A stretch of DNA of 34,257 nucleotides, taken from Planctomycetota bacterium. GTDB lineage: Bacteria; Planctomycetota; UBA1135; UBA2386. Where the stretch lies: positions 1 through 34,257 of the forward strand of contig JAGQRB010000380.1 of assembly GCA_020425925.1 (NCBI GenBank), given 5' to 3'. The translations under genes were made by a program, and so were the position numbers. Below are positions 1 to 9,200 of this stretch, in pieces (position 1 is the stretch's first letter; every line of letters starts with the position of its first letter). The notes beneath the pieces were generated by a model, which ran no database searches, had not been told where the DNA came from, and saw only the letters and a list, made by a program, of their open reading frames with translations.

Positions 1-900
1 GGCGGCGTGCCGTGCAGCAACGTCTCGCGCTGGAACGGCGCGGTCTGGGGCCCGTTGGGCTCGGGAACGGACGGCGGTGTGTTCGCGCTCGCGGCGATGC
101 CGAACGGCGATCTCGTGGCCGGTGGCGAGTTCGCTACCGCCGGCGGCACTGCGTGCAGCCACGTCGCGCGTTGGAACGGCACGGCGTGGAGCGCGCTCGG
201 TGCAGGCACCGACGGCGGCGTGTTCGCGCTCGCGACGATGCCGAACGGCGATCTCGTGGCCGCCGGCGACTTCGCCACGGCCGGCGGCGTCGCGTGCAGC
301 CACGTCGCGCGCTGGAACGGTTCGGCGTGGAGTGCGCTCGGCGCGGGCACGAGCGATCGCGTGATCGCGCTCGCCGTGTCGGCGAACGGTGATCTCCTCG
401 CCGGCGGCGACTTCACCACGGCGGGCGGCGTCGCATGCGGCCGCGTGGCGCGTTGGAACGGCACGGCGTGGAGTGCGCTCGGCGCGGGCACGAACGATCG
501 CGTGTCCGTGCTCACGGTGTCGGCGAACGGCGATCTCGTGGCCGGCGGCGCCTTCACCGCGGCCGGCGGTTCCGCATGCAGCCGCGTGGCGCGCTGGGAT
601 GGCATGTCGTGGGTGCCGCTCGGGGCGGGAGCGGACTCGGACGTACTGGCGCTCGCGACGCTGTCGAACGGCGACCTCGTCGCCGGCGGCACGTTCACGA
701 CCGCCGGTGGGGCGCCGAGCAACGGCATCGCGCGCTGGGACGGTTCGACGTGGAGTGCGTTCGGTGCCGGGGTGGTCGGACAACTCGCGTATCGTGGTCC
801 GGGGCCGTCGGTGCACGCGCTCGCGACGTTGCCGGACGGCGACCTGGTCGCCGGCGGTGCGTTCCTGCTCGCGGGCGGCGAGCCGGCCGTCGACGTCGCA
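1..900 (+). repeat. Six in-frame 141-bp coding repeats
   Basis: Equivalent Trp-Asn/Asp-Gly codons are spaced exactly 141 bp apart from 31 to 736, and the first four units are also very similar at DNA level, so the array looks recently amplified. The distance from 736 to the terminal Trp at 901 is 165 bp, which is one unit plus 24 bp. Confidence 0.85.
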
Positions 901-1329
901 TGGCTGACGACGCCCTGTCCGGCCACTGCGGCGACGATTCCGACGCCCTGCATCGGCCCGGCCGGGCCGGTGACGCTGGTGGCCGACACGTTGCCGTGGT
1001 GCGGATCGACGTTCGCGACGACCGCGCGTGGCTTCGCGCCGAACGCGGTCGAGGTCGGTCTCGTCGGCTTCAGCCAGCCCAACCTCCCGCTCTCGGTGCT
1101 GACGCCGCTCGCGCTGCCGGGCTGTGACCAGTTGGCGAGTCAGGAAGCGGTGTGGTTCGCGCTGCCATCGGCCGGAAGCGCGGTGCACGCTCTCCCGATC
1201 CCGAACGCGGCCGCGCTCGCCGGCGTGCAGTTGTTCCAGCAGTCCCTGCAAGCCGAGCTGTCGCCGCAAGGGTTGCTGGCCACGCTCAGCGCTTCGAACG
1301 GGCTGCGCGTGACGGTCGGCATCTTCTGA
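1..1329 (+). CDS. Beta-propeller repeat protein with Planctomycetota-type C-terminal domain, 5' end missing
   Basis: The frame is open from the first base, so the true start lies outside the window. The visible part carries six tandem 47-residue repeats built around RW(N/D)G..W..LGAG and (N/D)GDLVAGG.F..AGG. The repeated Trp codons fall at 31, 172, 313, 454, 595 and 736, an exact 141-bp period. The last unit has an 8-residue insertion before the repeat ends near 900. Such repeats resemble kelch, delta-60 and RAX2-type propeller blades. The last ~125 residues form a separate domain (two Cys, then GC near residue 366 and a PIPN...L.G..LFQQ core) that recurs in five other proteins here. It is probably exported and surface or extracellular, but no signal peptide can be checked. 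It converges on hipA with a 33-bp gap. A ligand cannot be named. Confidence 0.85.
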   Translation, partial: GGVPCSNVSRWNGAVWGPLGSGTDGGVFALAAMPNGDLVAGGEFATAGGTACSHVARWNGTAWSALGAGTDGGVFALATMPNGDLVAAGDFATAGGVACSHVARWNGSAWSALGAGTSDRVIALAVSANGDLLAGGDFTTAGGVACGRVARWNGTAWSALGAGTNDRVSVLTVSANGDLVAGGAFTAAGGSACSRVARWDGMSWVPLGAGADSDVLALATLSNGDLVAGGTFTTAGGAPSNGIARWDGSTWSAFGAGVVGQLAYRGPGPSVHALATLPDGDLVAGGAFLLAGGEPAVDVAWLTTPCPATAATIPTPCIGPAGPVTLVADTLPWCGSTFATTARGFAPNAVEVGLVGFSQPNLPLSVLTPLALPGCDQLASQEAVWFALPSAGSAVHALPIPNAAALAGVQLFQQSLQAELSPQGLLATLSASNGLRVTVGIF

Positions 1330-1362
1330 CGCGTTTGCCGCCCCTCGAGCATCCCGGCGGGC

Positions 1363-2658
1363 CTACCAGCTCGTACGCAGCGTGCGCGAGACGTGCTGCA
1401 CGAGCGGCTCGGGCACGCCCAGGTCCTCGGCGAGCGCCGGCCAGCCCGCGAACGCGGTGAGTACTTCCTCGAGCACGGCGAGTTCGCGCCGTCGCGGCAG
1501 GCCCGCGTAGTCGGCGAGGTGTGCGAGGTCGTCGACGGTGAAGTCGCGGGTCTTGCCGTCGATGCTCAGCTGGTGCTGGCTCGTGAACGCGCTGCCCTCG
1601 GCGTGACACAGATCGTAGGCCGGTGCGATGTCCCAGCCGCCGCGCCGGTCCATCACGAACGCGAAGTTCTTGACGTGGTCGTCCTGGTTGCAGCCGACCA
1701 GATTGAACACCACCCGCCGGAACTGCTGCTCCATCGCTGCGGGCGGCACGCGCAGCTGCTTCATCGTCAGGAACAGCTGTTCGTAGGAGTAGTGCCCCGT
1801 CTCGAAGTAGTCGAAGTGCGCGAGCGCCGCGAACGTCTGCACGAAGCGCTTGCCGCCGCGTTCATCGCGGTCGAAGCGCCGCGTCATGAAATGACTGCGG
1901 CCATTCTCCTGCAACAGGCGGCATTCCGACATCGCGATGGCGCAGCGTTGCGCGAGCTGCGAGTACGCGTATTCGAGCAGTCCGTAGCCCTTGGGGTCGG
2001 CGATGCCCCGGTCGCCGCTGAATGCGACGCCGTCGAACTTGATCAGCCAGTGCTCGAAGCCGTCGGGCAACCGGGTCTGGCCCGAGCGCACCTCGCGGGT
2101 GCGCGGGTCGAACGCGATCACGGCCTTGGCGCGCGCGCCACCTGCCGACGTGCCGACGCTGAGGATGTCGAGCAGAGCCTGTTCGCCGTGTTCGGCGTCG
2201 AGACGGGTCTGCAGCTCGCTCTTCTCGGCGAACGCCATCGATGCCAGCTCGACGAGCTCGGCCACCTCGAGCCGTCGATCCGCGAGCTCGGCTGCGCCGG
2301 TCGACGGCTCGAACTCGAGCGCGCCCATGCCGCGCGTGCCGGTGTAGCAGAGGCGGTCGACGGCATGGAATTGCTCGGGGGTGCGGCCGGTGCGCGCGAG
2401 CCACACGTCGATCAGGCGGTTGCCGTACTTGTCGGGCAGGCTGTCGGCGAGCAACCCGGGCAGTCCGTAGAACGCGCGCGGTTCGAGGTCGCGGAACTGG
2501 TAGATCCGTCGCGGCACCGCCGGCATCTGCAGCGGCGCGACCTCGATGCCGGCGGCGGCGAAGTCGGGGTCGTACTCGAAGCGCGCGAACCGTTCGCCGT
2601 GGTCCATCGACACGTAGCCGATCGGCGTGCCCCAGAGCCGCACCGTCGCCGTCGTCAC
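1363..2658 (-). CDS. hipA: HipA family serine/threonine kinase toxin
   Basis: 431-residue HipA-type kinase, the toxin of a type II toxin-antitoxin pair; known HipA proteins phosphorylate targets such as glutamyl-tRNA synthetase and halt growth. An N-terminal subdomain covers about residues 1-115. Visible kinase motifs are the Gly-rich SAGGARAK (171-178), Lys in WLIKFD (~207), HFMTRRFDR (256-264), the catalytic loop NLVGCNQDDHVKN (319-331) and the metal-binding DIAPAYD (343-349). All key residues are present and the length is normal, so it should be active. The GTG start at 2658 is chosen because it overlaps the hipB stop as GTGA and the HipA fold begins there. The same frame stays open far upstream, but that part is antisense-like sequence across hipB. 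Co-transcribed with and probably translationally coupled to hipB. Confidence 0.92.
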   Translation of the reverse strand: MTTATVRLWGTPIGYVSMDHGERFARFEYDPDFAAAGIEVAPLQMPAVPRRIYQFRDLEPRAFYGLPGLLADSLPDKYGNRLIDVWLARTGRTPEQFHAVDRLCYTGTRGMGALEFEPSTGAAELADRRLEVAELVELASMAFAEKSELQTRLDAEHGEQALLDILSVGTSAGGARAKAVIAFDPRTREVRSGQTRLPDGFEHWLIKFDGVAFSGDRGIADPKGYGLLEYAYSQLAQRCAIAMSECRLLQENGRSHFMTRRFDRDERGGKRFVQTFAALAHFDYFETGHYSYEQLFLTMKQLRVPPAAMEQQFRRVVFNLVGCNQDDHVKNFAFVMDRRGGWDIAPAYDLCHAEGSAFTSQHQLSIDGKTRDFTVDDLAHLADYAGLPRRRELAVLEEVLTAFAGWPALAEDLGVPEPLVQHVSRTLRTSW

Positions 2659-2978
2659 GGTCGTTCGTCGCCCCAGACGAAACCGTCGCCCTGCGGTTTG
2701 GTGCGGCGACGCCCCTTCACTTCGGCGAGCGGCGAGCGGAAGTCCTCGGGCACCAGGCCATCGACCGCATCTTCCATCTGCAGCGCCATCAGCAGACGCA
2801 GCCACGATCCCAGCTTGCCGTCCCTGCCGTCCTCGATGCGGCGCAGGGTCGCGACACCGACGCCGGCTGCCGCGGCGAGGTTCTCCTGCGAGAGTCCCTG
2901 CTGCTTGCGCACGTTCGCGAGCCGCTTGCCGAGCTCGCGCAGGATCGTCTTGGTCGGGGTCAGTCGGTCGATGCGCAT
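2655..2978 (-). CDS. hipB: HipB-type helix-turn-helix antitoxin
   Basis: 107-residue XRE/Cro-type DNA-binding protein, first gene of the hipBA pair. The HTH spans about residues 13-66 (LGKRLANVRKQQGLSQENLA, then a GVGVATLRRIEDG recognition helix). The C-terminal ~40 residues are polar (EVKGRRRTKPQGDG) and may contact HipA. HipB proteins neutralise HipA and repress their own promoter by binding inverted repeats. The upstream region to about 3127 is rich in such repeats, which fits autoregulation. The ATG at 2978 follows no clear Shine-Dalgarno. The stop overlaps the hipA start by four bases. Confidence 0.9.
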   Translation of the reverse strand: MRIDRLTPTKTILRELGKRLANVRKQQGLSQENLAAAAGVGVATLRRIEDGRDGKLGSWLRLLMALQMEDAVDGLVPEDFRSPLAEVKGRRRTKPQGDGFVWGDERP

Positions 2979-2980
2979 CA

Positions 2981-3127
2981 GATCGTTCGTGATCGAAAAG
3001 CGACGAGGATCGTGAGAACCCTATCACTCGAGATCGGATGTTCTCCGAGGTGACTTTAGGTCGAGGAGCGATCGAAAACGATCGAAAAGGGCCATCCTGA
3101 TGCGAAAAGCGATCATAAGTGATCGCT
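2981..3127. promoter_or_regulatory. hipBA control region with clustered palindromes
   Basis: Seen: a perfect inverted repeat AGCGATCA-TAAG-TGATCGCT at 3108-3127; paired CGATCG palindromes separated by AAAA at 3069-3084; and repeated CGAAAAGCGA at 2994-3003 and 3103-3112 with close variants at 3073 and 3083. The tract is more AT-rich than its surroundings and lies between divergent hipB and the phosphatase gene. Inference: operator sites for HipB, possibly also affecting the divergent gene. The sites differ from the E. coli HipB operator sequence. Confidence 0.6.
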
Positions 3128-3203
3128 CTGGCGTGCAGGCCAGATTCGCCCTGGCCAGCACTCGTACCGGCAGGCAGATGGGGGGCTCGGCCACTGACGG
3201 GCG

Positions 3204-3815
3204 ATGCCGAACCCCGAGCCGTTCGTCCTCCTGCCCCTCGGTCTGGCGCTGACCGCCTGCGCCACGGGGACCGTCGGCCCGGTCGAACGCCCTGCGACCT
3301 GGGCCAGCCCGGTCGCGACCGAGTCGCTGAGCAACTGCTACCGCGTCGCACCCGGCCTCTACCGCTGCGCCCAGCCGTCGGACGACGGCATGCGTGAACT
3401 CGAGCGGCTCGGCATCCGGAGCGTCGTCAACCTGCGCCAGCTGCACAGCGACCGCGATGAGGTCGACGGCACCGGGCTGGTCTCGTTCGAGGTGCCGCTC
3501 GGCACTTCGGACCTGTCGTACCGCGACCTCGTCGCCGCCCTGGCGGCGGTCGTCGCGGCACCCGAGCCGGTCGCCGTGCACTGCTGGCGCGGCTCGGATC
3601 GCACCGGAGCCGTCGTCGCCGCCTGGCGCGTCGCGATCGACGACTGGGCGCCCGCTGCGGCGCTCGACGAGATGTGCCGCGGCGGCTACGGACACAGCGC
3701 CTGGTTCGGCAACCTCCGGGTGTTGGTCGCGGGCCTGGATCCGGATCGTCTGCGGCGGGACCTTGCCGCGTTCGATTCGAGCGCCGGGAAGTCACACGGC
3801 TCCCGCCCGCAGTAG
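3204..3815 (+). CDS. Putative lipoprotein dual-specificity/tyrosine phosphatase
   Basis: 203 residues. The N-terminus is hydrophobic and ends in a lipobox-like LTAC (Cys19), although the n-region lacks positive charge, so lipidation is uncertain. The phosphatase domain opens with YRVAPGLYRCAQPS and GIRSVVNLR. It carries the CX5R signature VHCWRGSDRTG, with nucleophile Cys127 and phosphate-binding Arg133. This is the signature of cysteine-dependent protein or lipid phosphatases of the DSP group. Known families act on phosphotyrosine, phosphoserine or inositol phosphates; the substrate here is unknown. If the lipobox is used, the enzyme would act outside the cytoplasm. It is divergent from hipB and 64 bp ahead of the beta-helix gene. 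Confidence 0.8.
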   Translation: MPNPEPFVLLPLGLALTACATGTVGPVERPATWASPVATESLSNCYRVAPGLYRCAQPSDDGMRELERLGIRSVVNLRQLHSDRDEVDGTGLVSFEVPLGTSDLSYRDLVAALAAVVAAPEPVAVHCWRGSDRTGAVVAAWRVAIDDWAPAAALDEMCRGGYGHSAWFGNLRVLVAGLDPDRLRRDLAAFDSSAGKSHGSRPQ

Positions 3816-3879
3816 CCGCGCCGTGTCAGCGCGCAGCGCGCCCCGTTCGGTGCGCAGGCCGTCTGCCGCTGGCCTCGGC

Positions 3880-5016
3880 ATGAACGTCCTATCGTCGGTC
3901 CTTCCCGTGCTCGCGCTCGCGGGCGCCATCTCCGCGCAGGTCTTCGTCGTCGACGCATCGAACGGGCCCGGCACGGACTTCACCGAGATCGCGGCCGCCG
4001 TCGCGGCGGTGCCGGACGGCGCCGTGCTCGATGTCCGCGCCGGCAGCTACCTGCCGTTCGAGATCGACGACAAGAGTGTCACCGTCCTCGGCGGACCCGG
4101 CGTCGTGGTCACGGCACCGCTGTTCGTGCAGAACGACAGCGAAGTGCGCAATCTCGCGCCGCAGCGGACGGTCTCGATTCGCGGCATCGACTGGATCGGC
4201 TCCTGGTACACGCCGACGCTCGGTCTGCGCGACTGTCGCGGTACGGTCGTGATCGATGGCTGCACCTTCGGCCTGCAAGGCATGCCGGACTGGGGCAAGC
4301 TCACGGTCAGCCGCTGCGACCGCGTGCTCGTGCGCGAGACGACTCTCATCGGGGAAGGCTTGTTCGGCCCCGGTATCGAGTGCTTCGAGAGCAACCTCTG
4401 CCTGCTCGACAGTCGCGTCACGTCGGCCGGCCTCTGTCTGCGCCAGAACGGCGGTCGCGTCGAGATCACGGGCGGATCGGTCGAGCGCGACCCGAGCGTG
4501 CACGCGGCGGCACTGCTGTTCGTCAACGACGGTGTGCTCGCACTCAACGGCGACGTGCTGCTCCTCGGGCTGGCAGCGAGTCCGACGCCCGGGGTGTCGG
4601 GGTCCGGGACGCTCGTCCTCGATCCGAGCACCAACCTGCAGTTCATCGCGACGCCCGCATTCGATCCCAACCTGACGCTCGAGAACCGCGTGATACCGGC
4701 ACTGCGCGCCGATGCCGGCAGCCTCGGCGGCACCGCGACCGCGTCGCTCGCCGTTCCGTCCGGTTCGATGGCGGCGCTGCACGTCGGTTTCGCCGCGACC
4801 CCGACGCAAGCCGCCGGCGTGCTCGGCGCGCTCTGGCTCGCGGCCCCGGCCGCGCTGCACGCGGTCGGCGGCGCGCCGACGTTGGCGGGCAGCTACGCGG
4901 TGCCGAACTTCACGTGGGCGCTCGGCGTCGAGATCACCTGGCAGGGTGTCGTGTTCGATTCCGGCACCGGAGTCGTCGCGGTCAGCAACCCCGCCGGCTA
5001 CGTGCATCACGGTTAG
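3880..5016 (+). CDS. Exported right-handed beta-helix protein
   Basis: 378 residues, with a clear signal peptide MNVLSSVLPVLALAGAISAQ and predicted cleavage ISA|Q. The mature part begins VVDASNGPGTDFTEIAAAV, then ADGAVL-like and VRAGSY.PF segments typical of pectin-lyase-like parallel beta-helix proteins. The helix runs to about residue 240. The C-terminal ~100 residues carry the shared domain (SYAVPNFTWALGVEITWQG). The frame is open upstream to 3394 but overlaps the phosphatase gene, so the ATG at 3880, directly before the signal peptide, is chosen. No polysaccharide-lyase catalytic set can be identified; it may bind rather than cut glycans. Extracellular or surface location is inferred. Confidence 0.85.
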   Translation: MNVLSSVLPVLALAGAISAQVFVVDASNGPGTDFTEIAAAVAAVPDGAVLDVRAGSYLPFEIDDKSVTVLGGPGVVVTAPLFVQNDSEVRNLAPQRTVSIRGIDWIGSWYTPTLGLRDCRGTVVIDGCTFGLQGMPDWGKLTVSRCDRVLVRETTLIGEGLFGPGIECFESNLCLLDSRVTSAGLCLRQNGGRVEITGGSVERDPSVHAAALLFVNDGVLALNGDVLLLGLAASPTPGVSGSGTLVLDPSTNLQFIATPAFDPNLTLENRVIPALRADAGSLGGTATASLAVPSGSMAALHVGFAATPTQAAGVLGALWLAAPAALHAVGGAPTLAGSYAVPNFTWALGVEITWQGVVFDSGTGVVAVSNPAGYVHHG

Positions 5017-5129
5017 TGCACGGCGCTGGCACCATTCGGAGGGGCCTCTCCCGTGGTGTGCAGCTGGGCCGGGCGCAGCATCGAGGCAAGGGCCATGATG
5101 GTGGTCGACCGGGCATATACTCGCGCGGC

Positions 5130-6128
5130 ATGCCCGACCGCCCGATCGACCGCCGTCGCTTCGTCACGCTCGGCACCGGCGCGATGCTGCTGCCGTTCAC
5201 CGCGTGCAGCACCTCGTCCGCACCACCGTCGCCGCGGCGCACGCTGCGCATGGGCCTGATTGCCGATCTGCACCACGGCCTCGACCCGCGCGCGCAGCAG
5301 CGGGTCGAAGACTTCGTCGCCGCGGCGAACGCGCGCGCCGCCGACATGATCGTCCAGCTCGGTGACTTCAACTACGCGGAGCCGGACAACCGGCCGTGCC
5401 TCGACGTCTGGGAGTCGTTCGCCGGCGACCGTCACCACGTGCTCGGCAACCACGACATGGACAAGCACGACAAGGCGCACGTGCTGGAGACGTGGCAGAT
5501 GCCGGCGCGCTACTACGCGTTCGATCGCGCCGGCTGGCACTTCGTCGTGCTCGATCGCAACCATGTCAAGCAGGGGGACGACTACCTGCCGTACGGGAAG
5601 GGCAACTACTTCGGTGCGAAGGGCTCGCACAGCCACGCCGACCCCGAGCAGCTCGAGTGGCTCGCCGCGAACCTCCGCCGGACGACCCGGCCGACGATCG
5701 TGCTGGTGCACCAGGGCCTCGGTGTGCGCCCCTTCGCGGACTCGCCCGCGGAGTATCCCGCCGACGACGGCCGCGCGCCGATCGAGGCGGTGCTCGCGGC
5801 GGCGAACGCGGAGTCGCTCGCCGCCGGTCGCGGCCCGAAGGTCGTGGCGTGTTTCTGCGGCCACGAGCATCTCGATCGCCACGAGCTGCGCGACGGCGTG
5901 CACTACGTCTGGGTCAACAGCGCGTCCTACTACTGGGTCGGCGGCGAGTACGGCCGCATGGCGCCGTACGCGGATGCGCTCTACGCGTTCGTCGATCTCT
6001 ACGACGACTGCCTCGTGATCCACGGCCGCGAATCGACGTTCGACGATCCCTCCCCCGAGGCACGTGGCTTCCCGCGCTGGCGGGAGGTCACCGCAGCCCA
6101 GCGCGATCGGCGGCTCGGAATCGGGTAG
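5130..6128 (+). CDS. Tat-exported lipoprotein metallophosphoesterase
   Basis: 332-residue calcineurin-like phosphoesterase. The N-terminus has a twin-arginine motif DRRRFVTL followed by a hydrophobic stretch ending in lipobox FTAC (Cys26). This suggests export folded through Tat with lipid anchoring. Metal-binding motifs are in the usual order: IADLHHG (Asp46, His48), LGDFN (Asp79), LGNHDM (Asn107, His108), LVHQG (His194) and CGHEHLD (His245, His247). The enzyme should hydrolyse phosphomono- or diesters with a two-metal centre; the substrate is unknown. The ATG at 5130 is the only start that keeps the Tat signal; the longer open frame overlaps the preceding gene. A -10-like TATACT lies at 5116-5121, 8 bases before the ATG, with no convincing -35. 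Confidence 0.9.
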   Translation: MPDRPIDRRRFVTLGTGAMLLPFTACSTSSAPPSPRRTLRMGLIADLHHGLDPRAQQRVEDFVAAANARAADMIVQLGDFNYAEPDNRPCLDVWESFAGDRHHVLGNHDMDKHDKAHVLETWQMPARYYAFDRAGWHFVVLDRNHVKQGDDYLPYGKGNYFGAKGSHSHADPEQLEWLAANLRRTTRPTIVLVHQGLGVRPFADSPAEYPADDGRAPIEAVLAAANAESLAAGRGPKVVACFCGHEHLDRHELRDGVHYVWVNSASYYWVGGEYGRMAPYADALYAFVDLYDDCLVIHGRESTFDDPSPEARGFPRWREVTAAQRDRRLGIG

Positions 6129-6210
6129 CTCGCGGACGGCGACGAAGAACTCGTCGCAGCGACGGAAAAGACGCAACCATCGGCGCGCTCCGCGAACGAA
6201 CGGGGTCGCC

Positions 6211-9200
6211 ATGAGACCACCTCCTGCGTCCCCGTACCTGCGACTCGCGCTCGTGAGCTCGCTGACCTTCCCACTCTTCGCTCAGGTGCCGAATCCGAAC
6301 CGTGTCGTGCACCCGTCGATCGCTCCGCTGCAGTCCGGTGCGATCCTGCACGGCACCAGTCCGATCTTCCAGTATCCCGACTCGAAGTGGAACAACGGCG
6401 AGGGTTTCGCGCCGAGCGGCACGGCCGACGAGGACTACGCCGGCTGGTTCTTTGCCGAGGACGGTACCGACGTGACGAGTGCCGACGTGCACACTCCGAA
6501 CGGCTGGCAGAGCACGACCTGGCAGAGCGAAACCCACCCGGCGGCGCCCGGTGCTCTCAAGCACCTCGTCGGCTACCTGCGGCCGGCCGGGCTGGCGCTG
6601 CCGACGACGCATCCGCTCTACGGTCCGCTCGGAACGACCTATGTCGACCAGGGTGCGTTCGAGATCTTCCGGCCCGATGCCGCGCCTGCGGCGAACGATC
6701 GCATCCTCATTGTGATCAACTGCTTCCAGACGATCGGCTTCCCGAAGGACAACACCGGCAGCAGCCCGGGCTGGGGGCGGATGTACCGCGGCATCTTCAG
6801 TCCCGACGGCCTGGTTCGTGACGAACCGCTGGGCCAACCGCGGAACGCGACGACGTTCCTCAACAACAACGTTCTCGCCGACGTCGAGCGCCCGCTGCTG
6901 AGCCCGCTGCTCACGATCCCGGCGAGCAGCGGCTACTACCCGCTGCTGGCGTATCCGGTGCTCACCGTGCCAGGTCGTCAGACGACGCTCAACGAGCAGC
7001 GCTACATGCAGCTCGTGCAGGCGATCAAGGAGATCCTGCAGGAGAGCTCCACGCGCAACCCGCTGTCGGCGCCGCTCACCGCCCAGGAGCTCGAGGACCG
7101 CGTCGTCGTCGTCTTCATCGGCGGCAGCAACGGTGGTTTCCAGTCGTCGTGGGCGGCACAGCGCTTCCCCGAGATCGTGCACGGCTGCTTCGCCGAGGTG
7201 ATCAACCCGAGCACGCAGCGGCTCTACGGCGAGCACGACCTCGGCTACGCCTATGCCCACCTCAGCGGCAGCGTCGCGAAGGGCGCCGAGGTCAGCGAAG
7301 GTGATTTCCTCACCTGGAACCAATACGCGTGGAGCGAAGGTATCGAGGTTCACGACCTGTCCTACCTGCGCAACGTCCTGCGTCAGGCGGCCGGCGGCAA
7401 CAAGGCCTATCGCCCGGCGTGTTTCATGATCGGTGACGAGGACATCACCTCGACCGGCACCGACTGGATCTCCGTGATCGAGGGTGCCAGCAACTGGGTG
7501 CGATCGGGCATCACGACGAGCCCGTTCTCGCTCTGGTCGACGGCAGCGACGTTCGGCTGGTCGAGCGCCGAGAACACCGGCCACAACAACGGTTGGTATC
7601 TCGATCCCTACAACCCGTCGCAGCCCGAGACGCTCGAGCGCCGCGATCTGTGTCACGGCCTGTTCCAGGAGGCGATCGCGGTGCGCGACGCCGAGCTGGC
7701 GTCGGCCGCGACGATTCCGAACCCCGCGCTGACGCACGAGGCGCGCGCCAGCGAGCTGCGCGGCTTCGACGATCCACACGAGTGGGCGCTCGGCCGGCTC
7801 GGTGAGCCGCTGCCGGCAGTCGTGCCGACCGATCCGCTGGTGCGCGACGACGCGTTCTTCGACGCCGCACAGCCCGGCGCCGCCGGCACCAAGCTCGCGA
7901 ATCGCGAGGCGATGCTGATCCACGAAGGCCATGTCTACGTCGGCAGCGCCGAGGGCATCGTCTCGAAGTTCCACGTCGTCGACGCGATGACGGACCCGAA
8001 GCAGCCGTTCTCGCGCGATGCGCAGAGCCAGCCGCTCGGCCACGGCGCCTACGGCCTCGCGATCCTCGACGCGTCGACCGGCTCGTCGCTGATCGTCGGC
8101 ACGCGCCGGCACCTGCACAAACTCGATCTCGGCACGCTGGCGATCACCGCGCAGTCGCCGATCCTGCCGTGGGAGGTCGCCCAGCCGCACTCGATCAAGG
8201 TCGCGGACGTGCTGCAGAGCAACCCCGGCAAGGAGATCGTTTTCGCGTCCGTGCACGGCGGCCTCTGCTTCTACACCGAAGCGTTGCAGCCGATCTACGA
8301 GTACCCGGAGCCAGGTATCGTCGACTTCGAGATCAGCGGCTCGATCGTTTCGATCCTGTCGCGTCGCGGCATGCTCGCCAACCTCGACTTCGCGACGCTG
8401 CCGCCCGAACTGTCGGCGGCGTCGGCGTCGCTGCCGCGCAACCTCGTCGACTACTCCGCGACGTTCGACCCGTGGCTCGACTCGCCGTCCCAGGGTGCCG
8501 GCTTCGATCTCGAGCGCATGTCGCTCAACTTCGGCCAGTTCGGCGTCGAGCCCGGCTTCGTGAGCCTCTGGGACGGTGACTCCGACCGGCTCGCGGTCCG
8601 CTGCCACCATCCGGACGCGCTCTACCGCTTCCCGTTCTACGTCGACGACATCGAGGACGTGCGCGGCATGCTCGGCGGCGAGGCCGGCGCCGGCGGCGTC
8701 GATCTCGCGGTCTGTCAGGAGAGCGGCTCGAACCCGGTCGGCAACCATCTGCTGATCCTCGTCGCGGACAACATGATGCTGTTCGACCAGTTCGGCACGC
8801 AGCTCGGCAGGAAGCAGCTGTCCCAGACCGCGCAGGGGTTCTATCCGTTCGGCTACCAGACGAGCTCGATGGCCGTCGGTGAACTCGTCGCCAACTCCGG
8901 CGATGACTACCAGCAGGAGGTCGTCGTCGCGACGCACTCGGGTGCCCTGATGTGGCTGCACGTGCAGGACGTGGTCGGTACGAGCTCGACCGTGTTGCCC
9001 GCCACGGACGTTGCCGGCGCCTACGGCAGCGGCTACTGGCTCGACCTCACGGCGAACGGTGTCGCCGCCGCCGCGACGCAGACCCAGCCGCGCACCAACG
9101 CCACCCTGTCGTCGACCTGGGCGATGGCTCGGGTCCCGGGCACGGACGAGCTCGCGGTCGTCGATCAGCACGGCGGCTACTTCCGCGTCGACTACAACGG

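Noticed and set aside
2659..3351. N-terminal extension of HipA in frame
   Set aside because: It runs through hipB and its operator in another frame; the HipA fold starts at the GTG that overlaps the hipB stop.
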